Translations under genes and position numbers: made by a program
Shown: positions 44,051-55,907 of the stretch, in pieces
Position numbering within the stretch: the first letter of the stretch is position 1
How the letters are laid out: each line of letters starts with the position of its first letter
Assembly: GCA_015143295.1 (NCBI GenBank)
Contig: CM026568.1
Coordinates: 18,482,607-18,546,606 of the forward strand
Source: Tetracentron sinense
Lineage: Eukaryota > Streptophyta > Magnoliopsida > Trochodendrales > Trochodendraceae
Direction of reading: 5' to 3'
Length of the DNA: 64,000 nt
Notes under the pieces: model-generated
Told to the model about the DNA's origin: nothing
The model's database searches: none
The model's input: the letters and a program-made list of their open reading frames with translations, nothing else

Positions 44051-45193
44051 GGGTTATTTGTGAAAAACCCTTATCTTTTCAGCTATTTGTAAATACCCCC
44101 TTGAGTTTTGTGCTTTTGTATTATAGTTCACTAACTTTTAAAACTTTTACAAATCCACCCTTCCATCAAAAAGTTAGTTAAAGGATGTTAACTTTTTTTA
44201 TGAAATGATCTTTTTATCCTTTTTTAATGGGTTGGATGGAATGCAAGCCTCTATATATAGGTTATCATGTGTCCCATTTATCCCCTTTTAACTAGGGTTA
44301 AGCTTAATCAACCTAAGGTTAATATTTAAAAAAAAATTAAAAATCAAGGTTAGATGGATTAACACTAAGGGTGAATGAATATGAACTATAGCTAGTGAGC
44401 GTCAAAAAAGACATGGCAGCTTGTAAAGTCCCCTTTAACTATGGTTAAGCTTAATTAGGTTAATATTTTTTTTTCTAAAAACCAAGGTTAGATGCATGAA
44501 CCCTAGGGGTGAATGAATCTTAACCACAATTAATGAATGTTTAAAGGAACACGTGGCAGCTTCTACAACCTCCTTTAACTATGGTTAAGCATAATCAACC
44601 TAAACTTAATATATATATTTTTTTTCTAAAAAAATTAAATGGATGAATCTTAGGGGTGAGTAAATCTTAACCACAATTAGTGAGTGTTAAAAGGGACATG
44701 TGGCAGCTTGTACAGCCTTCTTTAACTGTGGTTAAACATAATCAACCTAAACTTAATATATTTTTTTTCCTAAAAAAGTTACATTGATGAATCTTAGGGG
44801 TGAGTAAATCTTTACCACAATTAATGAGTGTTAAAAGGGACATGTGGCAGCTTGTACAACATCCTTTAACTGTGGTTAAACATAATCAACCTAAACTTAA
44901 TATTTTCTTTTAAAAAAAAGTTAAATGGATGAATCATAGGGGTGAGTCTTAACTCAGTTAGTGGGTTCCAAGCACTTCTCTTATGAAAAGGTTTTACAAA
45001 TCCCCTTAAAATAAAAATAAAAAAGGTTAAAAAGATCATTTCATGAAAAAATTAACATTCGTTAACTAACTTTTGGATTGAATGGTAGATTTGCAAAAGT
45101 TATAAAAATTAGTGGACTATAATACAAAATCACAAAACACAAGGAGTAATTAAAAATAGGTGGAAATATTGGGGTTCTTTTTACAAATAACCC
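44051..45193. mobile_element. Mutator-like non-autonomous element carrying a tandem array
   Basis: Terminal inverted repeats of about 190 bp: the left arm starts GGGTTATTTGTGAAAAACCC and runs to about 44235; the right arm (about 44985-45193) contains the same motifs inverted ('aaaaagatcatttcatgaaa', 'gttaactaacttttgg', 'ggactataatacaaaa'). The flanks show a 9-bp duplication with one mismatch (TTTATTAAA at 44042-44050, TTTACTAAA at 45194-45202). The body is a tandem array of about five units (44268-44985). No protein encoded. Confidence 0.85.
44268..44985. repeat. Tandem array of about five units of 140-147 bp
   Basis: Unit starts near 44268, 44411, 44550, 44697 and 44840, recognised by 'acatgtggcagcttgtac' followed by 'cctttaactgtggttaa'. 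Each unit is itself a weak palindrome: CTTTAACT..GGTTAAG at one end and CTTAACCACAATTA at the other. It belongs to the foldback MITE family seen at 30.09 and 51.1 kb. Confidence 0.85.
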
Positions 45194-45202
45194 TTTACTA
45201 AA

Positions 45203-45632
45203 TAGCACATATTCAAAGAAAATAAACAATACAAAATATTGAAAAAAATGTTTATTGGTTTCTGACCAAATATGAAATATTTAGAAAATTCAAGAATTCT
45301 TCCCAAAATAAGAAAAGCCTCACTCCACACATCATTGGACATGTGACAATAAAAAAGGGTGAGGTATCAACTGGGAAGAAGTCAAAAACATTGGAAGAAT
45401 GAAATGACTTCACCTTTGTTTTTATCGCCACTCGAGTGATGTGTGGGAAGCCAGAAACCATTTTCTGGCATCTGCCAAACAATCTCATGCCAAAAACAAA
45501 TAAGTGGACTGAAACATATGCACCTTTCTGACACGTGACCAAATTTAAGGGGGAAAACACATAATGGAGGATTCCAAAAAGATTTCATCAAAGACCAAAT
45601 ATTTCCAGCTGTTGATAAGAGTTTCGAAAAAA
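45203..45632. other. Intergenic between Mutator-like element and LINE fragment
   Basis: No gene or repeat recognised; short open frames only. Confidence 0.35.
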
Positions 45633-46900
45633 AAAAAAAAACAATTTTTTTTTTTTTGTTTTTGGTTAGAAGGTAATGTTCATTATGATAAAGAATACAT
45701 GAGGTTGACTGAGCCCAACATGAGGTAGGTTCATCCGCAGTCATTACATTGGACCTAATACTCTCATTTAGAGCCAATTGGGCTAAACCATGGACAAAAT
45801 GGTCTTTGCAGTGCGCCTGGTATACCGGAATATGACCACATCACAGAGTTGAAGGATGTCCTCCAGAATTGGTCTGGCTTCTTCATGGAGAGAGTTTGAC
45901 AAATCATTCAAGCGATCCACCACCTCTTTTGCATCAGATTCAATCACTTTGAGGCTGCCCATTTTCGATGGTCATGCTCAGCGCAAGGCGAATAGCTGAG
46001 ATTTCAGCCACCTTAGCCAATCCCCCTTGAAGAGGTCTGTGGGTTTGATTCAAAACCTGTCCAAGGTGATTTCGAGCTATATCTCCCATACCTGCTCCCA
46101 CCCTGGATGGGAGTGCAGCGCCGTCAACATTGATCTTTATCCAATCAGGGTGAGTCTGTGCTGCACCTTGCTCATCAATAGAAGCCTGACTATGGCGTGG
46201 CATAATTTCCATGAAAAGTCCATTAGCCCGGTGAATGAAAGAGGTGGGATTGGGAGACAGGCCCTCGTTACCATGGAGCCAAATGCGACTGAAATAGGAC
46301 CTCGTTACAATGGAGCCAAATGTAACAGAGAATTGTACTCAACCTAACTGCCAGGGAGTAGTGATCAGTCTTGAATTCCAGATGGGACACCCATTGTTTC
46401 CACCAATCCTTGAGGGAGGTAGGGGATGTCACCGAGGGTCGGATGGCCAACTGAGTGCCAAACCAAATTGCCCTACAGCAGGAGCAGTCGAGAAAGAGGT
46501 GTAAGACAGATTCCTCTACCTGTTTACAAGAAGGGCACCATTCTTCAACTTGAACATGACGTTTTCTGAGATTACCTGCAACTCCAATAGCGTTGTGGCA
46601 AGTCCACCATAGGAAGACCTGAATTTTGGGGAGGGTCGAAGTTGCCAAATAACTTGTCACATCTTTCCACCGTTTACAGACCAATGGGTACTGGATGAAC
46701 GGCTCCTTTCATCCGACATCTGGTTTGCTAGGCGAGTACCCGAGCTAACTTTAAAACTCCCAGATTTTGTCCAGTGCCAGATCAACTTATCATGAGCTCC
46801 ATGAAAGCTTATAGGGAGTTTGTAGATTTCTGAAATGGTGGCAGGCGAAAATAAAGCTTTTAGCCAAGTTACATTCCATCAACCATTAGGAATATCTATT
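45633..46900 (-). pseudogene. LINE fragment: zf-RVT and RNase H-like 3' end
   Basis: The minus strand reads through WHWTKSGSFKV-type sequence near 46770, then the zf-RVT region at 46268-46684 (IQVFLWWTCHNAIG, CPSCKQVEESVLHLFLDC), then the RVT_3 RNase H-like domain at 45940-46212 (IKINVDGAA...GMGDIARNHLGQV) and on to a tail near 45690-45790. An A-rich tract on the minus strand at 45633-45660 fits a LINE poly(A) end. Reverse transcriptase and endonuclease are absent and the frame is interrupted, so this is a 5'-truncated dead copy. Confidence 0.75.
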
Positions 46901-47146
46901 AGGGAAGCCACCCGCGTACTATCCAGGGAGCATCATGGAGAGGTTGCGGTTTGAACCTACCTATTCTTAAGAAAAGTACAAAAATTTGCTGAAAAGTATA
47001 GTTTTTTAATTTGAAAATGCTGCTCCAATGCTCTCCTTCTCACTGGGTTCAAACCTTGCATATGTCATATCATTTCTGAAGCCTTTTGCCCAAAAAAAAA
47101 TAAAAATAAATATGCGTATACACATACATATATATATATATATACA

Positions 47147-47536
47147 CTAGTGAGTGGCACGTGTGATGCACGTGAAAGCGAGGGGAAGGAATTAACCACA
47201 GTTAATAGGAGTTAAAAGGGTCACATGTTAACCCACAGGTGCGATTGAACTCGCTAGTGGCAAGTGCGATGCACATGAGAGCAAGGGGAAGGAGTTAACC
47301 ATAGAGACACGTGTTAACCCACGGGTGTAATTGAACTCTCCCCAAATTCAATCGGCTGTGATTCTAAATAGATAGATGAGCAAGGCCTAGTTTGGAAATT
47401 AAATCAAAGGCAAAGGGTAGTTTGGGTTTTAAAGGAAAACATTAAATCAAAATTTTGTTTTTATATAAGGGTAGTATGGAAATTTCGGAAAAATCATCTC
47501 CGCCTGCCTCTCCCATTATAATATTAAAGACAAGGA
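47147..47536 (-). mobile_element. Short non-autonomous Helitron
   Basis: On the minus strand it starts TCCTTGTCTTTAATATTATA preceded by A (47537), and ends CTAG followed by T (47146), after a hairpin formed by CACGTGCATCACACGTG (about 47160-47176). These are Helitron rules: A|TC at the 5' end, stem-loop and CTAG|T at the 3' end, no TSD. A second, internal 3'-like end (hairpin plus CTAG at 47254-47257) lies about 107 bp away, so the end was duplicated. No RepHel gene. Confidence 0.65.
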
Positions 47537-47559
47537 TAATATACCAGTCCCTAGGCTTT

Positions 47560-48260
47560 CTGCCCTATATGTTGTAATGTTAGATGAAACTGTGGAATAT
47601 TGTTGGCTATGTCTCCCTCTAGCTATTCATTCTTGTTCCTCCAATGTCAAGCGCTTTGCTATCTCATGCCCCTCCGCTCTCATCGAGAGAGACAACATTT
47701 TCATCCATCTGTGTTCTACAGCATGGCACTCATGGAAAGCCCGCAATGCCAAAAAATTCATCAATATTGATTATACCACTCAACAGGTTATTATTCGCCA
47801 AAATATTCATCAATATTGCCCCTCACCAGGTTATTATTCATGCGCAAGACTATGCCCGTGAGATCCTTGAAAATCTATTGTGACGATGCATTCCATTAAG
47901 ACTCAAGACTTATGGTGCAGTTACACTGTATAACTCGATATCATTCAGGCTCTCTCCCATCTTTCAAGGCAGAATGCTTTGCTAGTCCACCACCTCTTAT
48001 GGCTGAAGCCAATGCCCTATAGTTGTTCTCTTGCGTAAGAACTTCAATTGGCCATCTCTCTCTCTCTACAACCCAGGCAGTCATTTTCATGTTGAAGTTC
48101 ATATGATATTGGTCAACCTTCATCATCGGATCCCTCCGGCTTCTTAGCAGTTTATTGCACATTGGGTGGCCACAACCACTCTTCATCGATCTTGAGACCT
48201 CCAGTATGTTGTTCCCCCTTCTCGTTGGCCTCAGTAGAATCAATTACTGCAAGCAATGTA
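47560..48260 (+). pseudogene. LINE fragment, plus strand
   Basis: At 47577-47861 the frame reads IHLCSTAWHSWKARNAKKFI, the linker between zf-RVT and RVT_3 in plant LINEs. Further on (47965-48040) 'FQAECFASPPPLMAEANAL' fits the RNase H-like domain. Several stops interrupt it. Confidence 0.6.
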
Positions 48261-48639
48261 GATCATATTCAAGCTGAGTAATTCGTTGATTTCTGCTCTC
48301 TTGGTCCTAGTTGACAATTTTTAAAAAAAAGCACATTTTGTTTCAACTTCTACTTATCAAGCTATGTTCAAAAGTCAAATCAAAAGAAAAGCTTGGACTT
48401 CTATTATCTCTCCTTTGCTTGAATACATATCCAAAGTGCACAATACTCTTCACTTTTTAATGATCATAATCTTGTTTATTGAAAAAAAACATAGCTCAAA
48501 ATATAGATTTGTACAAACAATTAACAAAATCAAACAATATAATAGTGACACGTTCAACCCCAAAGCCCGGCCTAGAAACATTATTTTCTGTTCCTAGCAT
48601 ATTGTCATCTAAATTGACTGATTATAACTTCTAAAACTA
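48261..48639. other. Intergenic, no feature recognised
   Basis: Possible 3' flank of the minus-strand gene candidate that starts at 55907. AT-rich. Confidence 0.35.
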
Positions 48640-48775
48640 TTATCCACCTGGTGTCCATGTACCATCTTTCTTGGAGTAAGGCATGTCACACAATAATACA
48701 AGAATCAGAGAAATCAGGACTATGAAGGATATCATGTGTTTCCACATCAAAGCTTGATCATCTTTCAGCTCATCG
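48640..48775 (-). CDS. Candidate last exon with a membrane segment, unrecognised gene
   Basis: After an AAAG acceptor the minus strand is open to a stop at 48640-48642. It encodes DELKDDQALMWKHM, a hydrophobic helix (ISFIVLISLILVLLCDM) and a short tail PYSKKDGTWTPGG. It is homologous at the DNA level to the repeated exon-like units at 48.9-52.8 kb. It could be the C-terminal exon of a gene whose first exon is at 55821-55907, but the connection is inference. Family not recognised. Confidence 0.35.
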
Positions 48776-50851
48776 CTTTAGCAACATTGTTCTACATGAG
48801 AGCAAAGAAACAAAAAATCACATGGAAAGTCTTTCAGTGCATGGCAGAAAAAAATAAAATGACAGATAAAGAAACCAGAAAACATTGAAGCCAGTTTTGT
48901 TTTTCTACATTAAAATCGGAACATACCAGCTTCACGCTTTTCATCCCTTTCTGTAGGCAAATTAGCCCAATGTTGTGTTTTGGTTTTACTCGAGCAGTAC
49001 TTTCTTGGGGAAAGAAATCAATAAAATCACAGTAGCAAATATGAATTGCATAGAATATAAACAATCAAGTAACATCATAACATTGATCATCGAATACCAA
49101 AACGCAACATAGCCATTTGTTTTTTGGCTGCCAACAAGCAAAGCAATCAGAGAACTTTGAAGACCATTGCGGTATGTCTCGACATCAAATTCAGAGCATA
49201 TAACCTCATCATTTTGCTTTAGTTTTGCCAAATCAATCAATTGTAAGGAAACAAAATGAAGAAAAAATGGATTGGCAATAGAGGGAAATTCAAAGAAAGC
49301 CTTTGGGCTACAATGGCATTATAGAACTGAATGTGTGACAATGGGCATTTGAGCTATCATTCATTTGCCCTCATTATCGAAGCTTCAACTACTATGACAC
49401 AAATTTTGCTACGCCTACAAGAGCAACAATCAGAGGAAAATCTGAAGATGATTTGCATTTCAATATCAAATTCTGAGAACATAAGATGGTCAACAATTTG
49501 CCTTGTTATTTGCTTGTCTAGCATTAACACAGACAACATAACAGCCTCCCACACATACACTATGCATGCATTCAAAAGATTAAAGATTAAATAATAAAGC
49601 ACTCAGAAAATGCATTAACGTGTTCATGTCTTCTGCTCATCAAATTCTAAGTTGTCATGTCATGCATATTTGATGACCCTTGGCACACAAAGCAATCAGA
49701 GAACTTTGAAGACATTACATTATGTGCTTCCACATAAATTTCAGATATGTTAGCTCATCACTTTGCTTTGCTGTCACAAAGACTACAGTAAGACAATGAT
49801 AAGAATTAATTAAAAAACTAAAATCTAAATCATGTGATAAAAGCATGCATGAATAATTTTTTTTTGATCGGAAAAGCATACATGAATAATAAAAAGACGT
49901 GCCACATATTTTCTTCTTTTTATCGGTTAAAGCCACATTTTCTTTGGTCATCAGTTCATGACCATTTTTCCCAAGTAAGTCGATCATAGGAATAAACCAT
50001 TTATGTTGAAAGTTCCGTAGTCATCCAAAATATTCCAGGAAACAGGTGTAGTTTTTTGGATATTCCAGCCATACAATACAAAGTATAATAATAAATAAGA
50101 GAAAATCACTGATCTGCCTTTAGAGGCAATCTGAAACTAAAGGGGCATAACCATAAATTCTTGTGCTTCTTTAAACATATATAATTCTAAGGTCTTCTAT
50201 ATCTCTTAACGAACACAGACTCGCATATGGCTACCCATAGGAATATATAATGAGTGAAGTGCCTATATCTCAATTCTTGCTTCTTGTTTCCCAAGAATTT
50301 TCTAGCCTTGCTTCTCATTTCTTGTTTTAGCTTCTCACATTGGTAGCTATTCTTTGAACACTCCGGGAATATAATACAAACTCAAAGTATAATACACGGA
50401 TATACGAAAATCACCAAATCAACTTATCTGGAAACTACTTGAATCTAAGGGTAACTTGAGATTGACAAATCAAGCCAGATTGCAATTTCACTAGACATCG
50501 AACTTCATCATATAACCTTTGTACATAGCAATCAGAGAACTTTGAAGACCATTGCATTATGTGCTTCCACATAAAGTTCAGAAATGTTAGCTCATCACTT
50601 TGCTTTGCTACCACAAAAGTAGTCTACAATAAGTCAAAGACATTAATTAATTACAACAATAAATCCTAAATCATTTGATAAAAGCATACATGAATAATAA
50701 AAAGTCGTGCCACATATTTTCTTCTTTTTATTGGTAAAAGCCACATTTTCTTTGGTCATCGGTTAAAAGACCATTTTTCCCAAGGAAGTAAATCATAGGA
50801 ATAGATCATTTATGTTGAAAGTTCCATAGTCATCCAAAATATCCAGGAAAC

Positions 50852-51683
50852 CAGTGTTGTCAAGGCATCGCCTAGGCGTTTTTGGGCCTGAACCGCCTAG
50901 GCGCCCCTCTAGGCGGGCGAAATTCACTATTTGTCGCCGAGGCGATGCCTAGGCATCTAGGCACTAGGCAATCGCCTAGGCGGTCCATACAGTTTTTTTT
51001 CTAAAAACCTATTTTAAACCCCTCTTTTCAACCCTCCTTTAAAATCCTATTTTAAAAATTCATTTAAAAATCTCTTTTAAACCATATTTTAAATGGGGTA
51101 GTGGTTAGCCCACCACGCATTTGACTATGTAATCAAATGTTGTGTCCACGTGTCCCTTTTAATACCCCTTTAACTATGGTTAAGCTTAAGAAAATTAAGG
51201 TTAATATATTTTGTTTACAAAAACTAAGGTTAGATTGCTTAACCTTAGGGGTGAATGAATCTTACCGTAACTGATGGGTGTTAAAAAGAGGGGCATGGAC
51301 CAATGAGGACCGCACATTCCTCTACAATGGAATTCAACGGCGTTAAGTTAAACATTTCTCATTTTAAATCCTATTTTAAAACCATCATTTAAACTCTTAA
51401 ACCCTATTTTAAAACCTTCAATCTAAAAACGCTATCTTAGATATAGGTGGTGCATTTAAACTTTAAAAGCAACATCCAAAGTGAACACTCAAAATCACCT
51501 TAAAAGTTAGAAAACTTCAAACTAATTATGTATCTATTATTTATAAAATGTGTATATATTAATATTATAAATAAATATATTTCATATATATAAATATAAT
51601 TTAATTATTTTTATCGCCTAGGCATCGCCTTGCCTAGCCAGGCCTAATCGCCTAGGCATCACCTAGACGCCTTGACTACACTG
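50852..51683. mobile_element. Non-autonomous hAT element with perfect 8-bp TSD
   Basis: Ends read CAGTGTTGTCAAGGCATCGC and, reverse-complemented, CAGTGTAGTCAAGGCGTCTA. Perfect 8-bp duplications CAGGAAAC lie at 50844-50851 and 51684-51691. The terminal 150 bp is dense in CGCCTAGGCG-type palindromes. Interior is AT-rich with repeated 'attttaaa' motifs, plus a nested MITE. No transposase. Confidence 0.92.
51095..51360. mobile_element. MITE nested in the hAT element
   Basis: Bounded by ATTTTAAAT on both sides (51086-51094 and 51361-51369), a possible 9-bp duplication, although similar words are common in the host element. The interior holds the foldback family motifs (CACGTGTCCCTTTTAAT, 'ctttaactatggttaag', 'cttaaccttaggggtgaatg'). 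Confidence 0.55.
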
Positions 51684-52810
51684 CAGGAAACATGAGTAAA
51701 TTTTTTGGATATTCCAACCATACAATACAAAGTATAATAAATAAATAAGAGAAAATCACTGATGCAGCCTTTAGAAACAATCTGAAAACTAAAGGGGTAT
51801 AACCATAAATTCTTGTGTTTTTTTAAACACGTCGATAATACCAAGGTCTTCTATATCTCTTAACAAAAGTAGACTCACAAACTTAAGGCACCTACTTCAC
51901 ATATATACACAAATATCATGTAAGACAAAATCTAACATATGGATCGGACTACCCATAGGAATATATAATGAGTGAAGTGCCTATATCTCAATTCTTGCTT
52001 CTTGTTTCCTAAGAATTTTTTAGCCTTGCTTCTCATTTCTCGTTTTCACTTCTCACTTTCATAACTATGCTTTGCACACTCCGGAAATATAATACAAAGT
52101 ATAAAGGACGGATATAGGAAATCACTGAGGCAGCTTTTCTGGAAACTATTTGAATCTAAGGGTAACTTGAGAATGACAAATCAAGACAGATTGTGATTTC
52201 ACTAGACATCAAGCTTCATCAGATGCCCTTCATACATAGCAATCAGAGAACTTTGAAGACCATCGCATTATGTGCTTCCACATAAGGTTCAGAAATGTTA
52301 GCTCATCACTTTGCTTTGCTACCACAAAAGTAGTCTACAATACATCAATGACATTACTTAATTACAACAATAAAACCTAAATCATGCCATAAGAGCATAC
52401 ATGAATAAATATCGTCAGGCCATGTATTTTCTTTGGTCATCAGATATTCACAACCATTTTCCCCAACTATGTCATGCATTCAATAGTCTATTGATTGTGT
52501 CTTTTCTTCAGTCATCAGATAAATTCCTGCCTTCACCATTTTCTTTAAGCACATTGATAATAGCAAGGACCTTTATGCACATTTCAAGCATGTGCATACT
52601 CACGCACAAATACAAAAGAATATAAAAGGAAAGCTTTAAGAGAATGAATGAACGTGTTCATGTCCTCTATCCATCAAAGTCAAATAGTGAGGTCACATAT
52701 TTGTTGATATGATACACAATGCAATCAGAGAACTTTGAAGACCATTATGTCATGTCCTTTCCACACAAAGTTCAGACATGTTAGCACATCATTTTGGGTT
52801 GCCATCAGAG

Positions 52811-55800
52811 AAACAATCTACCGTTGGGCAAACATAAATTACAAAATATAAAGCCTAATTCATGTGATAACAGCATACATGCATAAAAAATTCAATGCCA
52901 TGTATTTTTGTTCACCTGTCAGATATTCATGACAATCTTTCCCAACCAAGAGGGATACAAGCTTTCTAACTCGGTAAAGCAATTGCATATGAAAACCACA
53001 ACCTACGTTCGAAAACTGTGAGGACTATTTTCCCAACCAGGATATGCACAGTATTAAACCAATAGACAATTAAAATAATAAAATATCGATGGATTAATGT
53101 TGGAATACAACAACTGTTTTCTTATTTAGTGGGTAAACTTGAACATGCGCCATATGTTTGAAATGTAATACGCCAACCATTTCTGAAAAAAAGTGTAATC
53201 CTTTAGATACTAAAACAAATTGCTAATTTGCTATGAAGTAAGATTAAAAGACAAACAACCTAAAAAGCGTCAAAGAATACCCACTACTAGTCAAATTAGT
53301 AGTGGTATGGAGACAAATCAATAAAAGAACACAAAATCGGAGTATCTTCTGTCATCAAAAAGAGATCACTCCTAACCAATCCAGAGGAAAAAATCAAAGA
53401 CTCGTCTACAATATTTCTAGATGTCCTCTCAATGGTCTTGTCATTTGACAATGGTATGTCAAGCAACAGTTAAAAGACAATGAGAACTATATATAGCACC
53501 ATGCTCGTATAGTCTGTCAACCAAGTAATCAACAACAGACTATGTATTATGGTGCTCAAATTAACAACAGACTATGTACTATATAATCCTCCTCGAGGAT
53601 AACACAATACCAATCACCTATCTCCCAACAACCAGACTACTCAAGGTGTACGATCAGTAATTTGTTCAAAGAAAACACAAGAGTAGACTGTAGCCATGCT
53701 CGGTGACCAATATAGAAAGGCATTCACACTATAACACTAATAATGATTTAGATGTTGGCCCCTCAAGTTCCAAACCTCAAATCTATCTTCCCATGCAAGG
53801 ACTCAGGTTGATTTATTGAAAGCATCTCCTTGATGTTATTGGATACAAGTCATAAGAGGCATTCACCAGAAAAGTGGACATTTTATATCATGAAAGAAAA
53901 CAATTTCAGATCTTGTCAAAAGTCAAGTTCAAGATGCAACAATTGTGTTCTTTTTCTTTTCTTTTGTCCTCCAAGGTACAGATCAGTAATTGTTAGTCGA
54001 AAGAAAACAAAAGAGTAGACATGTTTGGTGACCAATATAGAAAGGTATTCTCACTGTAACACCATAATGATTTAGATATTGGCCCTCAAATTCCAAACCT
54101 CCAATCTATCTTCTAACCATGCAAACTAGGAGTGTTTTGGCAAAACCTATTCGAGTGAAGGATACTTCATTCAACACAGATAAAAATATTTTTGCCAATA
54201 TGTCAATTTAGCACTCAAATACCAATTTCTCGATATTTCCTTGCAACTGAACTTGAAGAGGCAAGGGGCTACCCAGTGCAATATATTATAACTTAAGAAG
54301 CAACAGGTCAAAGACACCACTTCAAGGTTAGAGTATTCCCAACTAGAACCATAGGGATAGAAGCTTGAATGACATTGCCATGACTATAAATATTGTAAAG
54401 AGAGTAGATGGAAAGTAAAAAGAGAAAAAAGTTTGAAAAGTAAAAAAGTGTATGACCTATTTTTTAAAGGCAGATTCCCACACATCAAAGTTTAACATAA
54501 CATCAATAACAGCTATAAGATGGAGGGACTGACAGGAACATCAGCTGATCACTGGATATGGGAATCACACCGGAAAATTGGAATTGAAATGGATACATGT
54601 GGAATCCCACATCTCTCTCATATTCTCTATATGTGTGCAAAGAGACACGGCCCCTTCTCTGTCTTTGCTCTGCATTTGAAATTCAGTAAATAGTCAATCA
54701 ATGTTCAAAGCTTTTCTAGATTTTAGTTTTTAAGGTAAGAAAATTGAGTTTTAATTTTGACTGCAAATCACTGATGAAAATTAGGTATATATTAGGTATT
54801 CTAAAATTATGCTCAAGTTGTTTTAGATGAAGGGTTCAAATTAGTTGTTTAACTTCTAGTTAGTTTTTAGGATTTTTTTTTATATTATAAATAGTTATTA
54901 TGAGAGCATTGTTAGGGAGACTTTTGAATTATAAAATAAGAATTGTCATTTGGCTTTTCTTTGAGTGCATTTATGAACTATTAGGTTGCTTGGATTAGCG
55001 CCTTGCAAGAGGGTTTTTCTAAGTTGGCTCTAAGAAACTTAGGCTTCAATGATGATAGGAAATTTATGTTTTTCACCTCCATACCATAAAGGCACAAACA
55101 AGTGTCCATTTCAATTACAATTTTTCAACATGATTCCCATCTCCAGTGATCATCTAATGTTCCGACCGGTTCCTCCATAATCATGGTCTACTAACCATTG
55201 CGATGGTTCCCCCATCCACCGGATTCATGGCCGAGAAAGGGGTGTATTATAGCATTAAAAAGGTTTCAATATTAAAAAAAAAAAAAAAAAAAGGGCGGAG
55301 GAGGTGTCAATATTCTGGTGATGAGTGATGACACCACCAAAAAACAAATAAGTTGCCCATGACCGTCTCTCAATGGAACATCTTGTCAGCTGTGTCTCTA
55401 AAACAAGAACTCCTCTCCAAACAGGGCTCCAGCTAAGTACATTCAAGACAGAAAAGTATGAACCAGTATGAAGAGCTACCCCTTTTAAGGATATGTAATA
55501 TAGATCAAAAATTATATAACCATCCCAACCGAATCAACAGATTCCTTGACCTCACATCTAGAGTTTTCAAAAGCTAAGCCAGTGGAAAGATCTTTTGTAT
55601 CACATTATCCAAAAGACCAGATAAGAGATCAAAGTGTTTATGAAAAAGCATTACAGGCTCCATAACACTGTCTACAAATCATCTCATTAAGAAAAACTAT
55701 ACGTTATGAGTATAGGTAAACTGTAAACTGAAAATTGGAGCTCCGATCAGCCAGAAATATCAAAACCAAAACTAAGTCTTTCAAACATATGGATTTACAA

Positions 55801-55820
55801 ATCGAGAAGGGCGATATTAC
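52811..55820. other. Probable intron or intergenic sequence, no exon recognised
   Basis: No domain-bearing frame found. 53575-53920 repeats pieces of the cysteine-rich gene 3' flank from 6995-7135. A long A run at about 55275-55293 may be a retroposed poly(A) tail. Confidence 0.35.
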
Positions 55821-55907
55821 CTGAAAATGGGCAGATCTTAACGAAGTGAATGGTAGATCCAGAAGAGAAGCAAGTCGAATTACCCTCTCTGCATCGTTGG
55901 TTTCCAT
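55821..55907 (-). CDS. First coding exon of an unrecognised gene
   Basis: 29 codons (METNDAERVIRLASLLDLPF, then TSLRSAHFQ) end exactly at CAG followed by GTAATA, a good donor in phase 0. The 80 bp upstream on the minus strand look like a genuine 5' leader: they contain AAACCCTA teloboxes and CCCTAATTGCC, typical of broadly expressed plant genes. The remaining exons must lie to the left; the exon-like units at 48.6-52.8 kb are on the same strand but I could not join them with confidence. Function unknown. Confidence 0.5.

Larger units (their letters stand above)
48640..52810 (-). repeat. Tandem array of exon-like units on the minus strand
   Basis: At least eight related segments, near 48.75, 48.93, 49.15, 49.45, 49.73, 50.57, 52.28 and 52.76 kb. 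The best four share 'gcaatcagagaactttgaag' and 'cacataa.gttcagaaatgttagc'. The best-preserved coding version, about 49100-49215, reads KQNDEVICSEFDVETYRNGL then SSLIALLVG; others keep a SE-x-x-VE core but have indels or stops. Longer flanks of units at about 50.03-50.85 and 51.69-52.44 kb also match, so whole segments of roughly 0.8 kb were duplicated. The array is interrupted by a hAT element. Confidence 0.65.

Noticed and set aside
44268..44985. Array considered as a centromeric satellite
   Set aside because: Only about five units, and it is bounded by the terminal repeats and TSD of one transposon.
50870..51000. CGCCTAGGCG clusters considered as CRISPR-like or regulatory arrays
   Set aside because: Spacing is irregular and they lie within the hAT terminal inverted repeats.
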